Origin: Archangium sp.
Lineage (GTDB): Bacteria; Myxococcota; Myxococcia; Myxococcales; Myxococcaceae
DNA length: 64,000 bases
Assembly (NCBI GenBank): GCA_030695565.1
Contig: JAUYRZ010000116.1
Location: 1-64,000, forward strand
Direction: 5' to 3'
Shown here: positions 17,685-26,340 of the stretch, piece after piece
How the letters are laid out: every line of letters starts with the position of its first letter
Position numbering within the stretch: the first letter of the stretch is position 1
Notes under the pieces: model-generated
Told to the model about the DNA's origin: nothing
What the model saw: the letters and a program-made list of their open reading frames with translations, nothing else
Databases searched by the model: none
Program-made: the position numbers and the translations under genes

Positions 17685-18350
17685 TTGGGTCAGAAGGTTC
17701 ATCCGATTGGTTTCCGCCTTGGGGTCATCCGCACCTGGGACTCGAAGTGGTTCGAGGAGCGGAACTACGCCCAGTGGCTGCACGAGGACATCAAGATCCG
17801 CGCGCACGTCAAGAAGAGCCTCAATCACGCGGGCGTCTCGAAGGTCGAGATCGAGCGTGCAGCCAACAAGGTGAAGGTCAACGTGCACACCGCACGTCCC
17901 GGCATCGTGATCGGCAAGCGGGGCGCCGGCATCGAGACTGTGAAGAAGGAACTTCAGCGTTTCACCAAGAACGAAGTGTTCCTGAACATCGTCGAGGTCC
18001 GCAAGGCCGAGATCGACGCGCAGCTCGTGGCAGAGAACATCTGCACCCAGCTCGAGCGCCGCATCGCGTTCCGCCGCGCCATGAAGAAGGCGATTCAGAC
18101 CGCCATGAAGTTCGGCGCCAAGGGCATTCGTGTTGCCTGCTCAGGCCGCCTGGGCGGGGCTGAAATGGCCCGCTACGAGTGGTACCGCGAGGGTCGGGTG
18201 CCTCTGCACACGCTCCGCGCCGACATCGACTACGGCTACGCCATCGCACGCACGACCTACGGCACCATCGGGTGCAAGGTCTGGGTCTGCCGCGGCGAGG
18301 TCCTCCCCACCAAGGGTGGCGTCAAGCAAGACGCTCCCGCTGTTCGCTAA
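17685..18350 (+). CDS. rpsC: 30S ribosomal protein S3
   Basis: 221 residues with a TTG start, chosen because [14 protein letters not shown] is the universal S3 N-terminus and GAAGGAG lies about 9 nt upstream. The KH domain ([18 protein letters not shown]) and the C-terminal domain ([21 protein letters not shown], as positions about 150-170) are intact. S3 is part of the mRNA entry site and its helicase. Confidence 0.97.
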   Translation: MGQKVHPIGFRLGVIRTWDSKWFEERNYAQWLHEDIKIRAHVKKSLNHAGVSKVEIERAANKVKVNVHTARPGIVIGKRGAGIETVKKELQRFTKNEVFLNIVEVRKAEIDAQLVAENICTQLERRIAFRRAMKKAIQTAMKFGAKGIRVACSGRLGGAEMARYEWYREGRVPLHTLRADIDYGYAIARTTYGTIGCKVWVCRGEVLPTKGGVKQDAPAVR

Positions 18351-18368
18351 CTGTAAGGACAGGACGCC

Positions 18369-18788
18369 ATGCTTCAGCCTGCTCGCACCAAGTACCGCAA
18401 GATGCACAAGGGCCGTACGCCCGGGTCTGCCCACCGCGGCAACAAGCTCGCCTTCGGCGAGTTCGGCCTGATGACCACCCAGCCCGGGTGGATCACCTCC
18501 CGTCAGATCGAAGCGGCGCGTATCGCGATGAGCCGCGAGATCAAGCGTGGCGGCAAGATCTGGATCCGGATTTTCCCGGACAAGCCCATCACCAAGAAGC
18601 CGGCCGAGACCCGCATGGGTACCGGGAAGGGCGGCGTGGAGTACTACGTCGCCGTCGTCAAGCCGGGCCGCATCTTGTACGAGATGGACGGCATGGACCT
18701 CAAGCTCGCGACCGCAGCCTTCAAGCTCGCCGCCGCCAAGCTGCCCGTGATGACCCGTATCGTGGGTCGCGCGGAACAGACCCTGTAA
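18369..18788 (+). CDS. rplP: 50S ribosomal protein L16
   Basis: 139 residues, normal. [19 protein letters not shown] and the loop with [16 protein letters not shown] are conserved; the loop Arg is a hydroxylation site in E. coli. L16 helps position tRNA in the A and P sites. Confidence 0.97.
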   Translation: MLQPARTKYRKMHKGRTPGSAHRGNKLAFGEFGLMTTQPGWITSRQIEAARIAMSREIKRGGKIWIRIFPDKPITKKPAETRMGTGKGGVEYYVAVVKPGRILYEMDGMDLKLATAAFKLAAAKLPVMTRIVGRAEQTL

Positions 18789-18798
18789 GGAGAACGAC

Positions 18799-19008
18799 AT
18801 GGCTACCGCGAAAGAACTGAGCGATCTCTCTGTCGAAGACCTGGGCCGGCGCGCTGTCGAGCTCAAGGCGACCCTGATGCAGGACAACCTCAAGCTGCGT
18901 ACGGGTGCGCTGGACAACCCGTCGGAGCGTACCGGTCACAAGCGTGACCTGGCTCGCGTGCTCACCGTTCTGACGGCGAAGCAGGCCGCCGCCGCCAAGA
19001 AGAAGTAA
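18799..19008 (+). CDS. rpmC: 50S ribosomal protein L29
   Basis: 69 residues, small and helical (ATAKELSDLSVEDLGRRAVELKAT; NPSERTGHKRDLARVLTVL). It lies near the tunnel exit beside L23. Place between rplP and rpsQ is canonical. Confidence 0.95.
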   Translation: MATAKELSDLSVEDLGRRAVELKATLMQDNLKLRTGALDNPSERTGHKRDLARVLTVLTAKQAAAAKKK

Positions 19009-19020
19009 GGAAAGCACACC

Positions 19021-19329
19021 ATGGCTGAGACCACCGAGACCAAGAGCGCTGAGTCGACCCGCGGGCGTCCCAAGACCCGCATCGGCATCGTGACGTCGAA
19101 CAAGATGACCAAGACCGTGGTCGTCACCGTGCGCCGCCGTGCGTCGCACGCCCAGTACGGCAAGGTGATGTCGATGCGCGAGAAGTACAAGGCGCACGTC
19201 GAAGATCACGACCCGAAGAAGCCGACCATCAACGAGGGGGACAAGGTCCTCATCGCCGAGACGAAGCGTGCGTCGAAAGACAAGCGTTGGCGTGTCGTGA
19301 AGGTCCTGGAGAAGGCGTCGAACGCCTGA
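19021..19329 (+). CDS. rpsQ: 30S ribosomal protein S17
   Basis: 102 residues, about 18 more than E. coli S17 because of an N-terminal Glu/Thr/Lys-rich lead ([19 protein letters not shown]). The OB-fold core ([39 protein letters not shown]) is intact. It is the last gene before a terminator-like hairpin, matching the S10/spc boundary of E. coli. Confidence 0.96.
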   Translation: MAETTETKSAESTRGRPKTRIGIVTSNKMTKTVVVTVRRRASHAQYGKVMSMREKYKAHVEDHDPKKPTINEGDKVLIAETKRASKDKRWRVVKVLEKASNA

Positions 19330-19336
19330 TTCCCCT

Positions 19337-19366
19337 GGGGCCGGTTCGTCCGGCTCCACACTTTTT
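19337..19366 (+). terminator. Terminator-like hairpin between rpsQ and rplN
   Basis: GGGGCCGG (19337-19344), loop TTCGT, CCGGCTCC (19350-19357), then ACAC and five Ts. The stem pairs fully with one G-T wobble. It falls exactly where the S10 operon ends and the spc operon begins in E. coli, and only 22 nt remain before rplN. It could act as a partial terminator. Confidence 0.6.
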
Positions 19367-19388
19367 AGAAGACAAGGAAAGAACAGTC

Positions 19389-19748
19389 ATGATTCAGCTG
19401 ACCAGCGTGCTCGGAGTGGCGGACAATTCCGGCGCCAAGCGGGTGTTTTGCATTCGAGTGATGGGCGGAGAATACGCGTCGTTGGGCGACGAGATCGTCG
19501 TCTCGATCCGCGAGGCTCTTCCGAACTCCAAGGTGAAGAAGGGTGACGTCGCGAAGGCGGTCGTCGTTCGCACCAAGCGTTCGGTGCGCCGCGCCGATGG
19601 CAGCTACATCAGCTTCGACGAGAACTCGGCCGTGCTCATCAACAAGGAAAAAGAGCCGGTGGGAACGCGCATCTTCGGCCCGGTCGCTCGCGAGCTCCGC
19701 GCCATGAAGTTCATGAAGATCATCTCGCTCGCGCCTGAGGTGCTCTGA
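19389..19748 (+). CDS. rplN: 50S ribosomal protein L14
   Basis: 119 residues from ATG at 19389. [27 protein letters not shown] is the family start, so a longer in-frame extension into rpsQ is not needed. The core and C-terminus ([24 protein letters not shown]) are intact. L14 contacts L19 and forms an intersubunit bridge. Confidence 0.97.
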   Translation: MIQLTSVLGVADNSGAKRVFCIRVMGGEYASLGDEIVVSIREALPNSKVKKGDVAKAVVVRTKRSVRRADGSYISFDENSAVLINKEKEPVGTRIFGPVARELRAMKFMKIISLAPEVL

Positions 19749-19751
19749 GTC

Positions 19752-20078
19752 ATGCAGAAGCTCAAAGTTGGTGACACCGTTCAAGTGATGTCCGGCGAAG
19801 AGCGCTCGCAGAAGAGCAATCGCGGGAAGATCATCGAAATCGACAAGACCAAGGGCCGAGTTCGGGTCGAGGGTCTGCGCCTGGTGAAGCGGCACATCGC
19901 CAAGGGCAAGGATCGCACGAACCCCGAAGGCGGCATCGTCGACAAGGTGGGCAGCATTCAGCTCACGAACGTCAGCCTGGTGTGCCCGAAGTGTGACAAG
20001 GCGACCCGCGTCGGCGTGCGGACCGAAGGCGACAAGAAGAAGCGCTTCTGCAAGCAGTGCGAAGCGACCATTGACTGA
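19752..20078 (+). CDS. rplX: 50S ribosomal protein L24 (zinc-ribbon form)
   Basis: 108 residues. The KOW motif lies near the N-terminus ([20 protein letters not shown]). The C-terminus has four Cys in CPKC ... CKQC arrangement, the zinc-binding form of L24. It initiates 50S assembly. Confidence 0.96.
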   Translation: MQKLKVGDTVQVMSGEERSQKSNRGKIIEIDKTKGRVRVEGLRLVKRHIAKGKDRTNPEGGIVDKVGSIQLTNVSLVCPKCDKATRVGVRTEGDKKKRFCKQCEATID

Positions 20079-20137
20079 TGTTCTCGCGCTGCGCTAAGGC
20101 GCCGCTCCCTCACCTTTTCGAAGAACGGTAAAGAGTC

Positions 20138-20839
20138 ATGGCTGACGAAAAAGCTCCCCCGAAGAACGACGACGCTGCAGCGGCTGCCAAGGCCAAGAAG
20201 GCCGAGCGCGCTGAAAAGGCGAAGCGCGGCAAGAAGGAAGCGGAGCGCAAGGCGGGGTTCGCGGCGAACATCGAGGCTGGCCTCGAGGCCAAGCCGGCGC
20301 GCCTCAAGCTTCGCTACCGCAAAGAGATCGTCCCGCTCCTGATGAAGGATCTGGGCCTCAAGAACCCGATGGAAGTGCCCAAGCTCCAGAAGATCGTGGT
20401 GAACATGGGCCTGGGTGAGGCGCTGGCGAACAACAAGCTGCTCGAGTCGGCGGTCGATCAGATGATCGCCATCACCGCCCAAAAGCCGGTGATCACCCGC
20501 TCGCGCAAGGCCATCGCGAACTTCAAGCTGCGTGAAGGCCAGGCCATCGGCGCCATGGTCACCCTGCGTGGCGACCGCATGTTCGAATTCCTCGACCGCC
20601 TCATCAGCGTCGCGCTCCCCCGCGTTCGCGACTTCAAGGGCGTCTCGCCCAAGGCGTTCGACGGCCGTGGTAACTACACCATGGGTATCCGCGAGCAGAT
20701 CATCTTCCCCGAAATCAACTACGACCAAATCGAGAAGGTGAAGGGCCTCAACGTCTCGATCGTGACCTCGGCGAAGAATGACGAGCACGGCCTGGCGCTC
20801 CTCAAGGCCTTCGGCGTTCCTTTCCGCACCACAGCCTGA
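20138..20839 (+). CDS. rplE: 50S ribosomal protein L5 with basic N-terminal extension
   Basis: 233 residues against about 179 in E. coli. The extra ~50 residues are at the N-terminus, rich in Ala, Lys and Glu ([20 protein letters not shown]) and probably disordered or helical. The L5 core starts near [15 protein letters not shown] and is intact ([32 protein letters not shown]). L5 binds 5S rRNA. The gene is followed by a terminator instead of the S14 gene expected here. Confidence 0.95.
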   Translation: MADEKAPPKNDDAAAAAKAKKAERAEKAKRGKKEAERKAGFAANIEAGLEAKPARLKLRYRKEIVPLLMKDLGLKNPMEVPKLQKIVVNMGLGEALANNKLLESAVDQMIAITAQKPVITRSRKAIANFKLREGQAIGAMVTLRGDRMFEFLDRLISVALPRVRDFKGVSPKAFDGRGNYTMGIREQIIFPEINYDQIEKVKGLNVSIVTSAKNDEHGLALLKAFGVPFRTTA

Positions 20840-20848
20840 GTTTTTCGA

Positions 20849-20886
20849 AGCGGCCGACAGCCTGAATTAGGCAATCGGCCGCTTTT
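20849..20886 (+). terminator. Rho-independent terminator after rplE
   Basis: AGCGGCCGA (20849-20857) pairs perfectly with TCGGCCGCT (20875-20883); CCT and AGG inside extend the structure, and four Ts follow. It stands in the middle of the spc gene order, where rpsN/rpsZ would normally follow. Confidence 0.75.
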
Positions 20887-21014
20887 GATGTAGGTGGCAC
20901 CCGTAGCAGGCAGCACGAGAAACCGTTCGCGGCGAACCACCGGGATTGGCCCGGTAGGCGTCACGAACTCCAGCGAGGGCGCGGAACAGCGTCTTCACTT
21001 GGGAAGTTGCACAG
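20887..21014 (+). other. Non-coding spacer where the S14 gene is expected
   Basis: 128 nt between the rplE terminator and rpsH. None of the three forward frames contains the CxxC pairs or the C-terminal KASW-type end of S14. A minus-strand frame across it contains CYGCH but has no recognisable family. A promoter for rpsH should lie here, given the terminator, but no clear -35/-10 pair was seen. Confidence 0.6.
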
Positions 21015-21413
21015 ATGGTCATCAATGATCCCGTGGGTGACATGCTCACCCGCATCCGCAACGCGCAGATGGTGCGTCACGACAAGCTGACGCTGCCCTC
21101 CTCGAAGTTGAAGGTCGAAGTCGCGAAAGCCCTCAAGGGCGAAGGTTTCATCGCCGACTTCATCGTCCACGAGAAGGCCCCCCAGAACGAGCTGACGGTG
21201 GTGCTGAAGTATGGCCCGAACCGCGAGCCGGTGATCACTGGCATCAAGCGCGAGAGCAAGCCTGGCCTGCGCCGCTACGTGAACGTGCGTGACATCCCCC
21301 GCGTTCGCGGCGGTATGGGCATCGCGATCCTTTCCACGTCCCGTGGCGTGATGGTCGACACCGAGGCCCGCAAGGCCAACATCGGTGGCGAGCTCATCTG
21401 CACGGTTTACTGA
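21015..21413 (+). CDS. rpsH: 30S ribosomal protein S8
   Basis: 132 residues, full length. [21 protein letters not shown] opens it and [31 protein letters not shown] closes it, here cited as positions about 100-132. S8 binds helix 21 of 16S rRNA and in E. coli represses the spc operon. It is separated from rplE by a terminator and a non-coding spacer. Confidence 0.97.
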   Translation: MVINDPVGDMLTRIRNAQMVRHDKLTLPSSKLKVEVAKALKGEGFIADFIVHEKAPQNELTVVLKYGPNREPVITGIKRESKPGLRRYVNVRDIPRVRGGMGIAILSTSRGVMVDTEARKANIGGELICTVY

Positions 21414-21423
21414 GGACCCGACC

Positions 21424-21993
21424 ATGAGCCGCATTGGAAAAATGCCGATTACCCTCGACGACAAGGTGAAGGCCGTCGTCCAGGGAGACAAGGTCAACTT
21501 CGAGGGGCCCAAGGGCAAACTCTCGGTGACCCTGCCCATCAAGGACATCAAGGTCGAAGTGAAGGGCAAAGAAATGCTCTGCACGCGCCCCTCCGATCAC
21601 CGCCTGCACCGCTCGGCGCATGGCCTGACCCGCGCGATCCTCGCGAACGCGGCCAAGGGCGTCTCCACGGGCTGGGAGCGTTCGCTCGCCATCCGCGGCG
21701 TCGGCTTCCGCTGCGAAGTGAAGGGGAAGCAGATTCACTTCTCCCTGGGCTTCTCGCACCCGGTGGTCTTCAACCTGCCCGACGGCGTGACCGCCGAAGT
21801 GGGCAAGGCGCCGCGCACCGAAGACGCGCTGCCCACCCTCGATCTCACCCTGCGCGGCGTCGATCGCCACCTGCTCGGTCAGACCACCGTGCAGATCCGC
21901 GCGCTGCGCCCGCCCGAGCCGTACAAGGGCAAGGGCATCAAGCTGTCCACCGAAACCGTCCGCCGCAAGGAGGGCAAAACGGGTACGGCGTAA
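21424..21993 (+). CDS. rplF: 50S ribosomal protein L6
   Basis: 189 residues from ATG at 21424 (MSRIGKMPITL); an in-frame extension into rpsH was rejected. The second domain (RGVGFRCEVKGKQIHFSLGFSHP, positions about 95-117) and C-terminus (PPEPYKGKGIKLSTETVRRKEGKTG) are standard. L6 lies near the GTPase-associated centre. Confidence 0.97.
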   Translation: MSRIGKMPITLDDKVKAVVQGDKVNFEGPKGKLSVTLPIKDIKVEVKGKEMLCTRPSDHRLHRSAHGLTRAILANAAKGVSTGWERSLAIRGVGFRCEVKGKQIHFSLGFSHPVVFNLPDGVTAEVGKAPRTEDALPTLDLTLRGVDRHLLGQTTVQIRALRPPEPYKGKGIKLSTETVRRKEGKTGTA

Positions 21994-22010
21994 TCCGCCT
22001 CCCGTTTTCA

Positions 22011-22041
22011 TCCGCACGGGGATGTCCTCATCTCGTGCGGA
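22011..22041 (+). other. Perfect hairpin just before rplR
   Basis: TCCGCACG (22011-22018) and CGTGCGGA (22034-22041) form an 8-bp perfect stem with a 15-nt loop, directly before the AAGGAAAG ribosome binding site of rplR. No T run follows, so it is more likely an RNA processing or regulatory element than a terminator. Confidence 0.5.
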
Positions 22042-22056
22042 AGGAAAGAGAACACC

Positions 22057-22413
22057 ATGGCCAATTCAATTGCTCGAAACAATCGCAAGGAGCGAATCCG
22101 TAAGAAGGTTACGGGCTCGACCGAGCGTCCCCGCCTCACGATCTACAAGTCGCTCAAGCACCTGCACGCGCAGGTCATTGACGACGGCACCAGCCGCACG
22201 CTCGTCGCTGCCTCGACGCTCTCCAAAGAGCTCAAGGGCAAGCTCGACGAGGGTGACAAGAAGGCCGCTGCCAAGCAGGTCGGTCTGCTGATCGCAGAGA
22301 AGTGCAAGGCCGCGAAGATCGAGAAGGTCGTCTTCGACCGCAACGGTAACCCCTACCACGGGCGCATCGCGGCAGTTGCCGATGGCGCACGCGAGGGTGG
22401 TCTGCAGTTCTGA
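22057..22413 (+). CDS. rplR: 50S ribosomal protein L18
   Basis: 118 residues. [21 protein letters not shown] and the end [26 protein letters not shown] are family-typical. It binds 5S rRNA with L5. Ribosome binding site AAGGAAAGAG upstream. Confidence 0.97.
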   Translation: MANSIARNNRKERIRKKVTGSTERPRLTIYKSLKHLHAQVIDDGTSRTLVAASTLSKELKGKLDEGDKKAAAKQVGLLIAEKCKAAKIEKVVFDRNGNPYHGRIAAVADGAREGGLQF

Positions 22414-22429
22414 CCGCAAAGGACAACCA

Positions 22430-22945
22430 ATGAGCACGACTCCTATCAACGCGAACGACCTCGATCTTCAGGATCGCGTCGTCAACATCTACCGCCCCAC
22501 GAAGGTCGTGAAGGGTGGCCGGCGTTTCAGCTTCGGCGCCATCGTCGTCGTCGGCGACGGCAACGGCCACGTCGGCATCGGCCTGGGCAAGGCGAACGAA
22601 GTTCCCGAGGCCATCCGCAAGGGCGGCGAGAACGCCAAGAAGCACCTCTTCAAGGTGCCCCTCATGGGCCACACCATCCCGCACGAAGTGCTCGGCCGTT
22701 TCGGCGCAGGGCAGGTGCTCCTCAAGCCCGCTTCCGAAGGTACTGGCGTCATCGCCGGTGGCCCGGTTCGCGCGGTGCTCGAGGCCGCGGGCATTCGCAA
22801 CATCCTCACCAAGAGCCAGCGTTCGCGCAACCCGCACAACGTCGTCAAGGCCGTGGTCGATGGTCTCAAGCAGCTCAAGTCGCCTGAGCAGGTCAGCCGA
22901 CTGCGCGGCAAAGAGGTCAAGTTCGGCCGGAAGTCGGAGAGCTAA
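22430..22945 (+). CDS. rpsE: 30S ribosomal protein S5
   Basis: 171 residues from ATG at 22430, with AAAGGA upstream; an in-frame extension overlapping rplR was rejected. [21 protein letters not shown] is the double-stranded RNA-binding domain and [21 protein letters not shown] the C-terminal one. S5 affects decoding accuracy with S4 and S12. Confidence 0.97.
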   Translation: MSTTPINANDLDLQDRVVNIYRPTKVVKGGRRFSFGAIVVVGDGNGHVGIGLGKANEVPEAIRKGGENAKKHLFKVPLMGHTIPHEVLGRFGAGQVLLKPASEGTGVIAGGPVRAVLEAAGIRNILTKSQRSRNPHNVVKAVVDGLKQLKSPEQVSRLRGKEVKFGRKSES

Positions 22946-22948
22946 GTC

Positions 22949-23215
22949 ATGGGTATCAAGATCAAGCTGATCAAGAGCCCCAGCAGCGCCTCGGCCAAGC
23001 AGGTCGCGACGGTGAAGGGCCTCGGAGTGTGGAAGTTCGGTTCTGAGCGTCTGCTCAAGGACACCCCGGCAATCCGCGGGATGCTGGACAGGGTCCGCCA
23101 CCTGGTGGCGTTCGAGATCGTCAAGGACGAGCCCAAGACCCGGGTTCGTGCCAAGCCGCGGAAGATCCGCGTGCGTGACGCAGCGCGGGCGAAGCTCGCC
23201 GCACAGGATAAGTGA
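22949..23215 (+). CDS. rpmD: 50S ribosomal protein L30 with C-terminal extension
   Basis: 88 residues where about 60 is usual. The L30 core (IKLIKSPSSASAKQVATVKGLGVW, NPAI-type loop, RHLVAFEIV) ends near residue 60; the added tail is basic (TRVRAKPRKIRVRDAARAKL). It starts 3 nt after rpsE. Confidence 0.94.
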   Translation: MGIKIKLIKSPSSASAKQVATVKGLGVWKFGSERLLKDTPAIRGMLDRVRHLVAFEIVKDEPKTRVRAKPRKIRVRDAARAKLAAQDK

Positions 23216-23223
23216 GGAACACC

Positions 23224-23760
23224 ATGGTGACTCTCCATACGCTGAAGGCCCCGTACCGCTCCACCCACCGCAAGAAGCGCGTTGGTCGCGGCCAGGGTTC
23301 CGGTCTCGGCAAGACGGCAGGCCGTGGTGGTAAGGGCCAGAAGGCCCGCTCAGGCAACATGCGCTTCGAAGGTTTCGAAGGCGGCCAGTCGCCGCTGCAG
23401 CGCCGCCTGCCCAAGTTCGGCTTCAACGCGCCGAACCGCCTCGACATCGCCATCGTCAACCTGAGCGAGCTCGAGACGCACTTCAAGACGGGCGCGGTGG
23501 TCGACGAGACCACGCTGCGCGCTGCCCGGCTGATCAAGGGCGCGTACGATGCCGTGAAGGTTCTCGGCACCGGCGAGCTGACCCTGAAGCTGACGGTCAA
23601 GGTCAACAAGATCTCGGAAGGCGCGAAGGCGGCGATCATCAAGGCCGGTGGTACGGCCGAAGAGGTCTCCCGAATCGCGCACAAGCCCGAGGGCGCTGCG
23701 AAGGCGCACTCCGGTAAGGGCCTCAAGGTCCCGAAGGCTCCCCGCGTCGCGAAGGCCTGA
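23224..23760 (+). CDS. rplO: 50S ribosomal protein L15
   Basis: 178 residues from ATG at 23224 (a GTG at 23212 is in frame). MVTLHTLKAPYRSTHRKKRVGRGQGSGLGKT-type N-terminus, KGQKARSG and the FEGGQSPLQRRLPKFGF loop are standard. The C-terminal end is a basic tail. A late 50S assembly protein. Confidence 0.96.
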   Translation: MVTLHTLKAPYRSTHRKKRVGRGQGSGLGKTAGRGGKGQKARSGNMRFEGFEGGQSPLQRRLPKFGFNAPNRLDIAIVNLSELETHFKTGAVVDETTLRAARLIKGAYDAVKVLGTGELTLKLTVKVNKISEGAKAAIIKAGGTAEEVSRIAHKPEGAAKAHSGKGLKVPKAPRVAKA

Positions 23761-23797
23761 GTCGTGGTGCGCACCCGCCGATAGGGCCAGGGTGCTT

Positions 23798-23830
23798 CGC
23801 CCCTCGAACCCAGTCATGGGTCGGGGGGCG
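23798..23830 (+). other. Long GC hairpin in the rplO-secY gap
   Basis: CGCCCCTCGAACCCA (23798-23812) pairs with TGGGTCGGGGGGCG (23817-23830) with one bulged A and a T-G wobble. The 126-nt gap around it contains no gene. No immediate T run follows, so it may be a processing or attenuation element between the ribosomal genes and secY. Confidence 0.5.
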
Positions 23831-23886
23831 TTCGACGTTTCTGCAATCTCGTCTTTTCTGGCTTCACCAACCGTAAGGAAGCTGCC

Positions 23887-25254
23887 GTGGCCCTCAACGC
23901 CATTTCCAACATCTTCCGCGTCGCCGAACTCCGCGCGCGAATCGTGTACACGCTCGTGCTCCTGGCCATCTACCGGCTGGGCATCTTCATCAGCACGCCG
24001 GGCGTCGACCGCGTGGCCCTCAACGCCGTGATGGAGGCACGCCTGAAAGATGGCGGCCTGCTCGGCCTCTTCAACATGTTCTCCGGCGGCGCGCTCAACC
24101 AGGCGTCGATCTTCGCGCTCGGCATCATGCCGTACGTGTCGGCGAGCATCATCATGCAGCTGCTGGCGGTGGTGGTGCCCAGCCTCGAGCGTCTTCAGAA
24201 AGAAGGCGCGGCGGGGCGGCAGAAGATCAACCAGTACACCCGCTACGGCTCGATCCTGCTGTCCGTCGTTCAGGGCATCGGCATCTCCCGCTACCTGTAT
24301 TCCTTCGGCCGCTCGTCGCTCGACGACGGGGTGGCGTTGGACAAGATCGTGGTGCCCGACTCGGTCAACACCGTGTGGTTCTCGTTCCTCACAGTGATCA
24401 CCCTGACCGCCGGCACCGCCTTCATCATGTGGCTGGGCGAGCGCATCACCGAGAACGGCATCGGCAACGGCATCTCGCTGGTCATCTTCTCCGGCATCGT
24501 GGTGGGCATCCCCCCCGCGGCGCAGCAGCTGTGGCAGAGCGTCGAGGCCGAGTCGATCACCGGCGGCCTGGGGGGCGTGGTCGGCCTGATGTTCCTGATG
24601 GTGGTCATCATCGGGGCGGTCGTCTTCGTGGAGCGCGGCATGCGCCGCATTCCGGTGCAGTACGCCAAGCGCGTGTCGGGGCGGCAGATGTTCGCGGGCC
24701 AGGCCACGTACTTCCCCCTCAAGGTGAACGCGTCGGGCGTCATCCCGCCCATCTTTGCCGGTGCGCTCCTGTCGTTCCCCGCGACGGTGGCCACCTGGGT
24801 GCCCGGCATGGCCGGCGTGCAGCGTGCGCTGCAGAGCAACCAGTGGGTCTACAGCGGTCTCTTCGTCGCGCTGATCATCTTCTTCGCCTACTTCTACACC
24901 TCGCTGACCTTCCGCGCGGATGACGTGGCCGACAACATCAAGAAGCAGGGCGGCTACATCCCCGGCATTCGCCCGGGTCGCCAGACGGCCGACTTCATCG
25001 AGCGCGTGCTCAACCGGCTCACCTTCGGTGGTGCCCTGTACCTCGCAGCGATTTGCGTGGTGCCTACGGTGCTGGCCGGCGTGCTCCAGGTGCAGTTCTA
25101 CTTCGGTGGCACCGCGCTGCTCATCGTGGTCGGCGTGGCGCTCGACACCGTTCAGCAGATCGAGCAGCACCTCATCAGCCGTAACTACGAAGGTTTCGCT
25201 GGCCCCCGTGGCCCGCGTATCCGCGGTCGTATTCGCAGCACTGCGACGGTTTGA
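23887..25254 (+). CDS. secY: Preprotein translocase subunit SecY
   Basis: 455 residues, GTG start after TAAGGAAG. Ten hydrophobic segments can be traced; the conserved cytosolic loops are present (GIMPYVSASIIMQLLAVV, QYAKRVSGRQMFAGQATYFPLKVN as positions about 258-281, and RPGRQTADFIERVLNRLT). It forms the inner-membrane protein channel with SecE and SecG. Place after rplO and before adk is canonical. Confidence 0.98.
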   Translation: MALNAISNIFRVAELRARIVYTLVLLAIYRLGIFISTPGVDRVALNAVMEARLKDGGLLGLFNMFSGGALNQASIFALGIMPYVSASIIMQLLAVVVPSLERLQKEGAAGRQKINQYTRYGSILLSVVQGIGISRYLYSFGRSSLDDGVALDKIVVPDSVNTVWFSFLTVITLTAGTAFIMWLGERITENGIGNGISLVIFSGIVVGIPPAAQQLWQSVEAESITGGLGGVVGLMFLMVVIIGAVVFVERGMRRIPVQYAKRVSGRQMFAGQATYFPLKVNASGVIPPIFAGALLSFPATVATWVPGMAGVQRALQSNQWVYSGLFVALIIFFAYFYTSLTFRADDVADNIKKQGGYIPGIRPGRQTADFIERVLNRLTFGGALYLAAICVVPTVLAGVLQVQFYFGGTALLIVVGVALDTVQQIEQHLISRNYEGFAGPRGPRIRGRIRSTATV

Positions 25255-25262
25255 GGGAAATC

Positions 25263-25814
25263 ATGCATCTCGTCTTCTTTGGACCTCCGGGAGCGGGGAA
25301 GGGTACACAGGCGCAGAAGATCGTCGCCGACTTCGGGATCCCTCAGATCTCGACGGGTGAGATCCTCCGCGCGGCGGTCACCAGCGGCACCCCCCTGGGC
25401 AAAGAAGCAGGCCCGCTCATGGCGGCGGGCAAGCTGGTGCCCGACGAACTCGTCATCGGCATCGTGCAGGAGCGCCTGAAAGAGGCGGACTGCGCCAAGG
25501 GCTTCCTGCTCGACGGCTTCCCCCGCACCATTCCCCAGGCTGAAGCACTGGCCAAGGCGCTCGAGAAGCTGGGCAAGCGCATCGAGCACGTGGTGTCGCT
25601 CGAGGTGCCTGACGCCGTCATTCACGACCGCATGAAGGGCCGCGGCCGCGCTGACGACAGCCCCGAGACCGTGCAGAAGCGGCTCGACGTGTTCCGCCAG
25701 CAGACCGCGCCCCTCAAGGCCCACTACGAGAAGCTCGGGTTGCTCCGAACGGTCAATGGGGTGGGGACGCTCGAAGAAATCGCTGCCGGCATTCGAAAGA
25801 GCATCGGCCGCTAA
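25263..25814 (+). CDS. adk: Adenylate kinase, short form
   Basis: 183 residues from ATG at 25263; about 30 shorter than E. coli Adk. P-loop GPPGAGKGTQ (7-16), AMP-site STGEILR and DGFPRT are intact. The large LID domain is missing and replaced by a short loop (GRGRADDSPETVQKRL), so this is the short-LID type. It converts ATP + AMP to 2 ADP. It is coupled to secY by an 8-nt gap. No map gene follows. Confidence 0.95.
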   Translation: MHLVFFGPPGAGKGTQAQKIVADFGIPQISTGEILRAAVTSGTPLGKEAGPLMAAGKLVPDELVIGIVQERLKEADCAKGFLLDGFPRTIPQAEALAKALEKLGKRIEHVVSLEVPDAVIHDRMKGRGRADDSPETVQKRLDVFRQQTAPLKAHYEKLGLLRTVNGVGTLEEIAAGIRKSIGR

Positions 25815-25916
25815 GGTCGCTGACCGACTGCACTTGCATACATCGAACGGAGGTGCTACTGGCCGCCGCTCTAACGAACCCGCAAGGGATTCGTGTCGTT
25901 TTACCGAGGTTTAGAT

Positions 25917-26135
25917 TTGGCGAAGGAAGACGCGATTGAGGTTGAGGGAACGGTGAAAGAACCGCTTCCCAACGCCATGTTCAAAGTGATGCTGGAAAAC
26001 GGCCACGAGGTGCTCGCGCACATCTCCGGAAAGATGCGGATGCACTTCATCCGCATTCTCCCGGGCGACAAGGTCAAGGTGGAGCTCTCCCCCTACGATC
26101 TGACTCGCGGTCGCATCACCTACCGCGCCAAGTAA
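25917..26135 (+). CDS. infA: Translation initiation factor IF-1
   Basis: 72 residues when started at TTG 25917, exactly the usual IF-1 length ([20 protein letters not shown]...). The sequence CGAGGT lies just upstream as a ribosome binding site; a GTG at 25893 would add eight non-conserved residues. The single OB fold ([21 protein letters not shown]) is intact. It blocks the A site during initiation. The 102-nt gap before it shows no gene. Confidence 0.96.
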   Translation: MAKEDAIEVEGTVKEPLPNAMFKVMLENGHEVLAHISGKMRMHFIRILPGDKVKVELSPYDLTRGRITYRAK

Positions 26136-26175
26136 CGTTGTTTCTTTTCGAAATTCGCAGTCTACGAGGAACGCC

Positions 26176-26295
26176 ATGAAGGTCCGTCCGTCGGTCAAAA
26201 AGATTTGTGACAAGTGCAAAGTCATCCGCCGGCTTGGCGTGATCCGGGTGATCTGCCCTGCCAACCCCCGCCACAAGCAGCGCCAGGGCCGCTGA
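26176..26295 (+). CDS. rpmJ: 50S ribosomal protein L36
   Basis: 39 residues: [20 protein letters not shown] then the C-terminal part with Cys and His. The C-x2-C ... C ... H zinc site is complete. Too small for many gene finders but unmistakable in sequence and in its place between infA and rpsM. GAGGAACGCC precedes the ATG. Confidence 0.96.
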   Translation: MKVRPSVKKICDKCKVIRRLGVIRVICPANPRHKQRQGR

Positions 26296-26340
26296 TTTCA
26301 GCAGCTCCAGACCAACTTCAGTCAAAGAGGAACGAAACAC

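Noticed and set aside
20887-21014. Possible S14 remnant
   Set aside because: None of the forward frames shows S14 cysteines or its C-terminal motif; a faint RHEL-like resemblance is not enough.
20867-21061. Minus-strand frame with CYGCH across the S14 gap
   Set aside because: A single CxxCH by itself is weak, no signal peptide or haem-protein context is present, and its end lies in the terminator stem.
23350-25170. 606-codon minus-strand frame opposite rplO-secY
   Set aside because: Shadow frame of two certain genes; His/Asp-rich.
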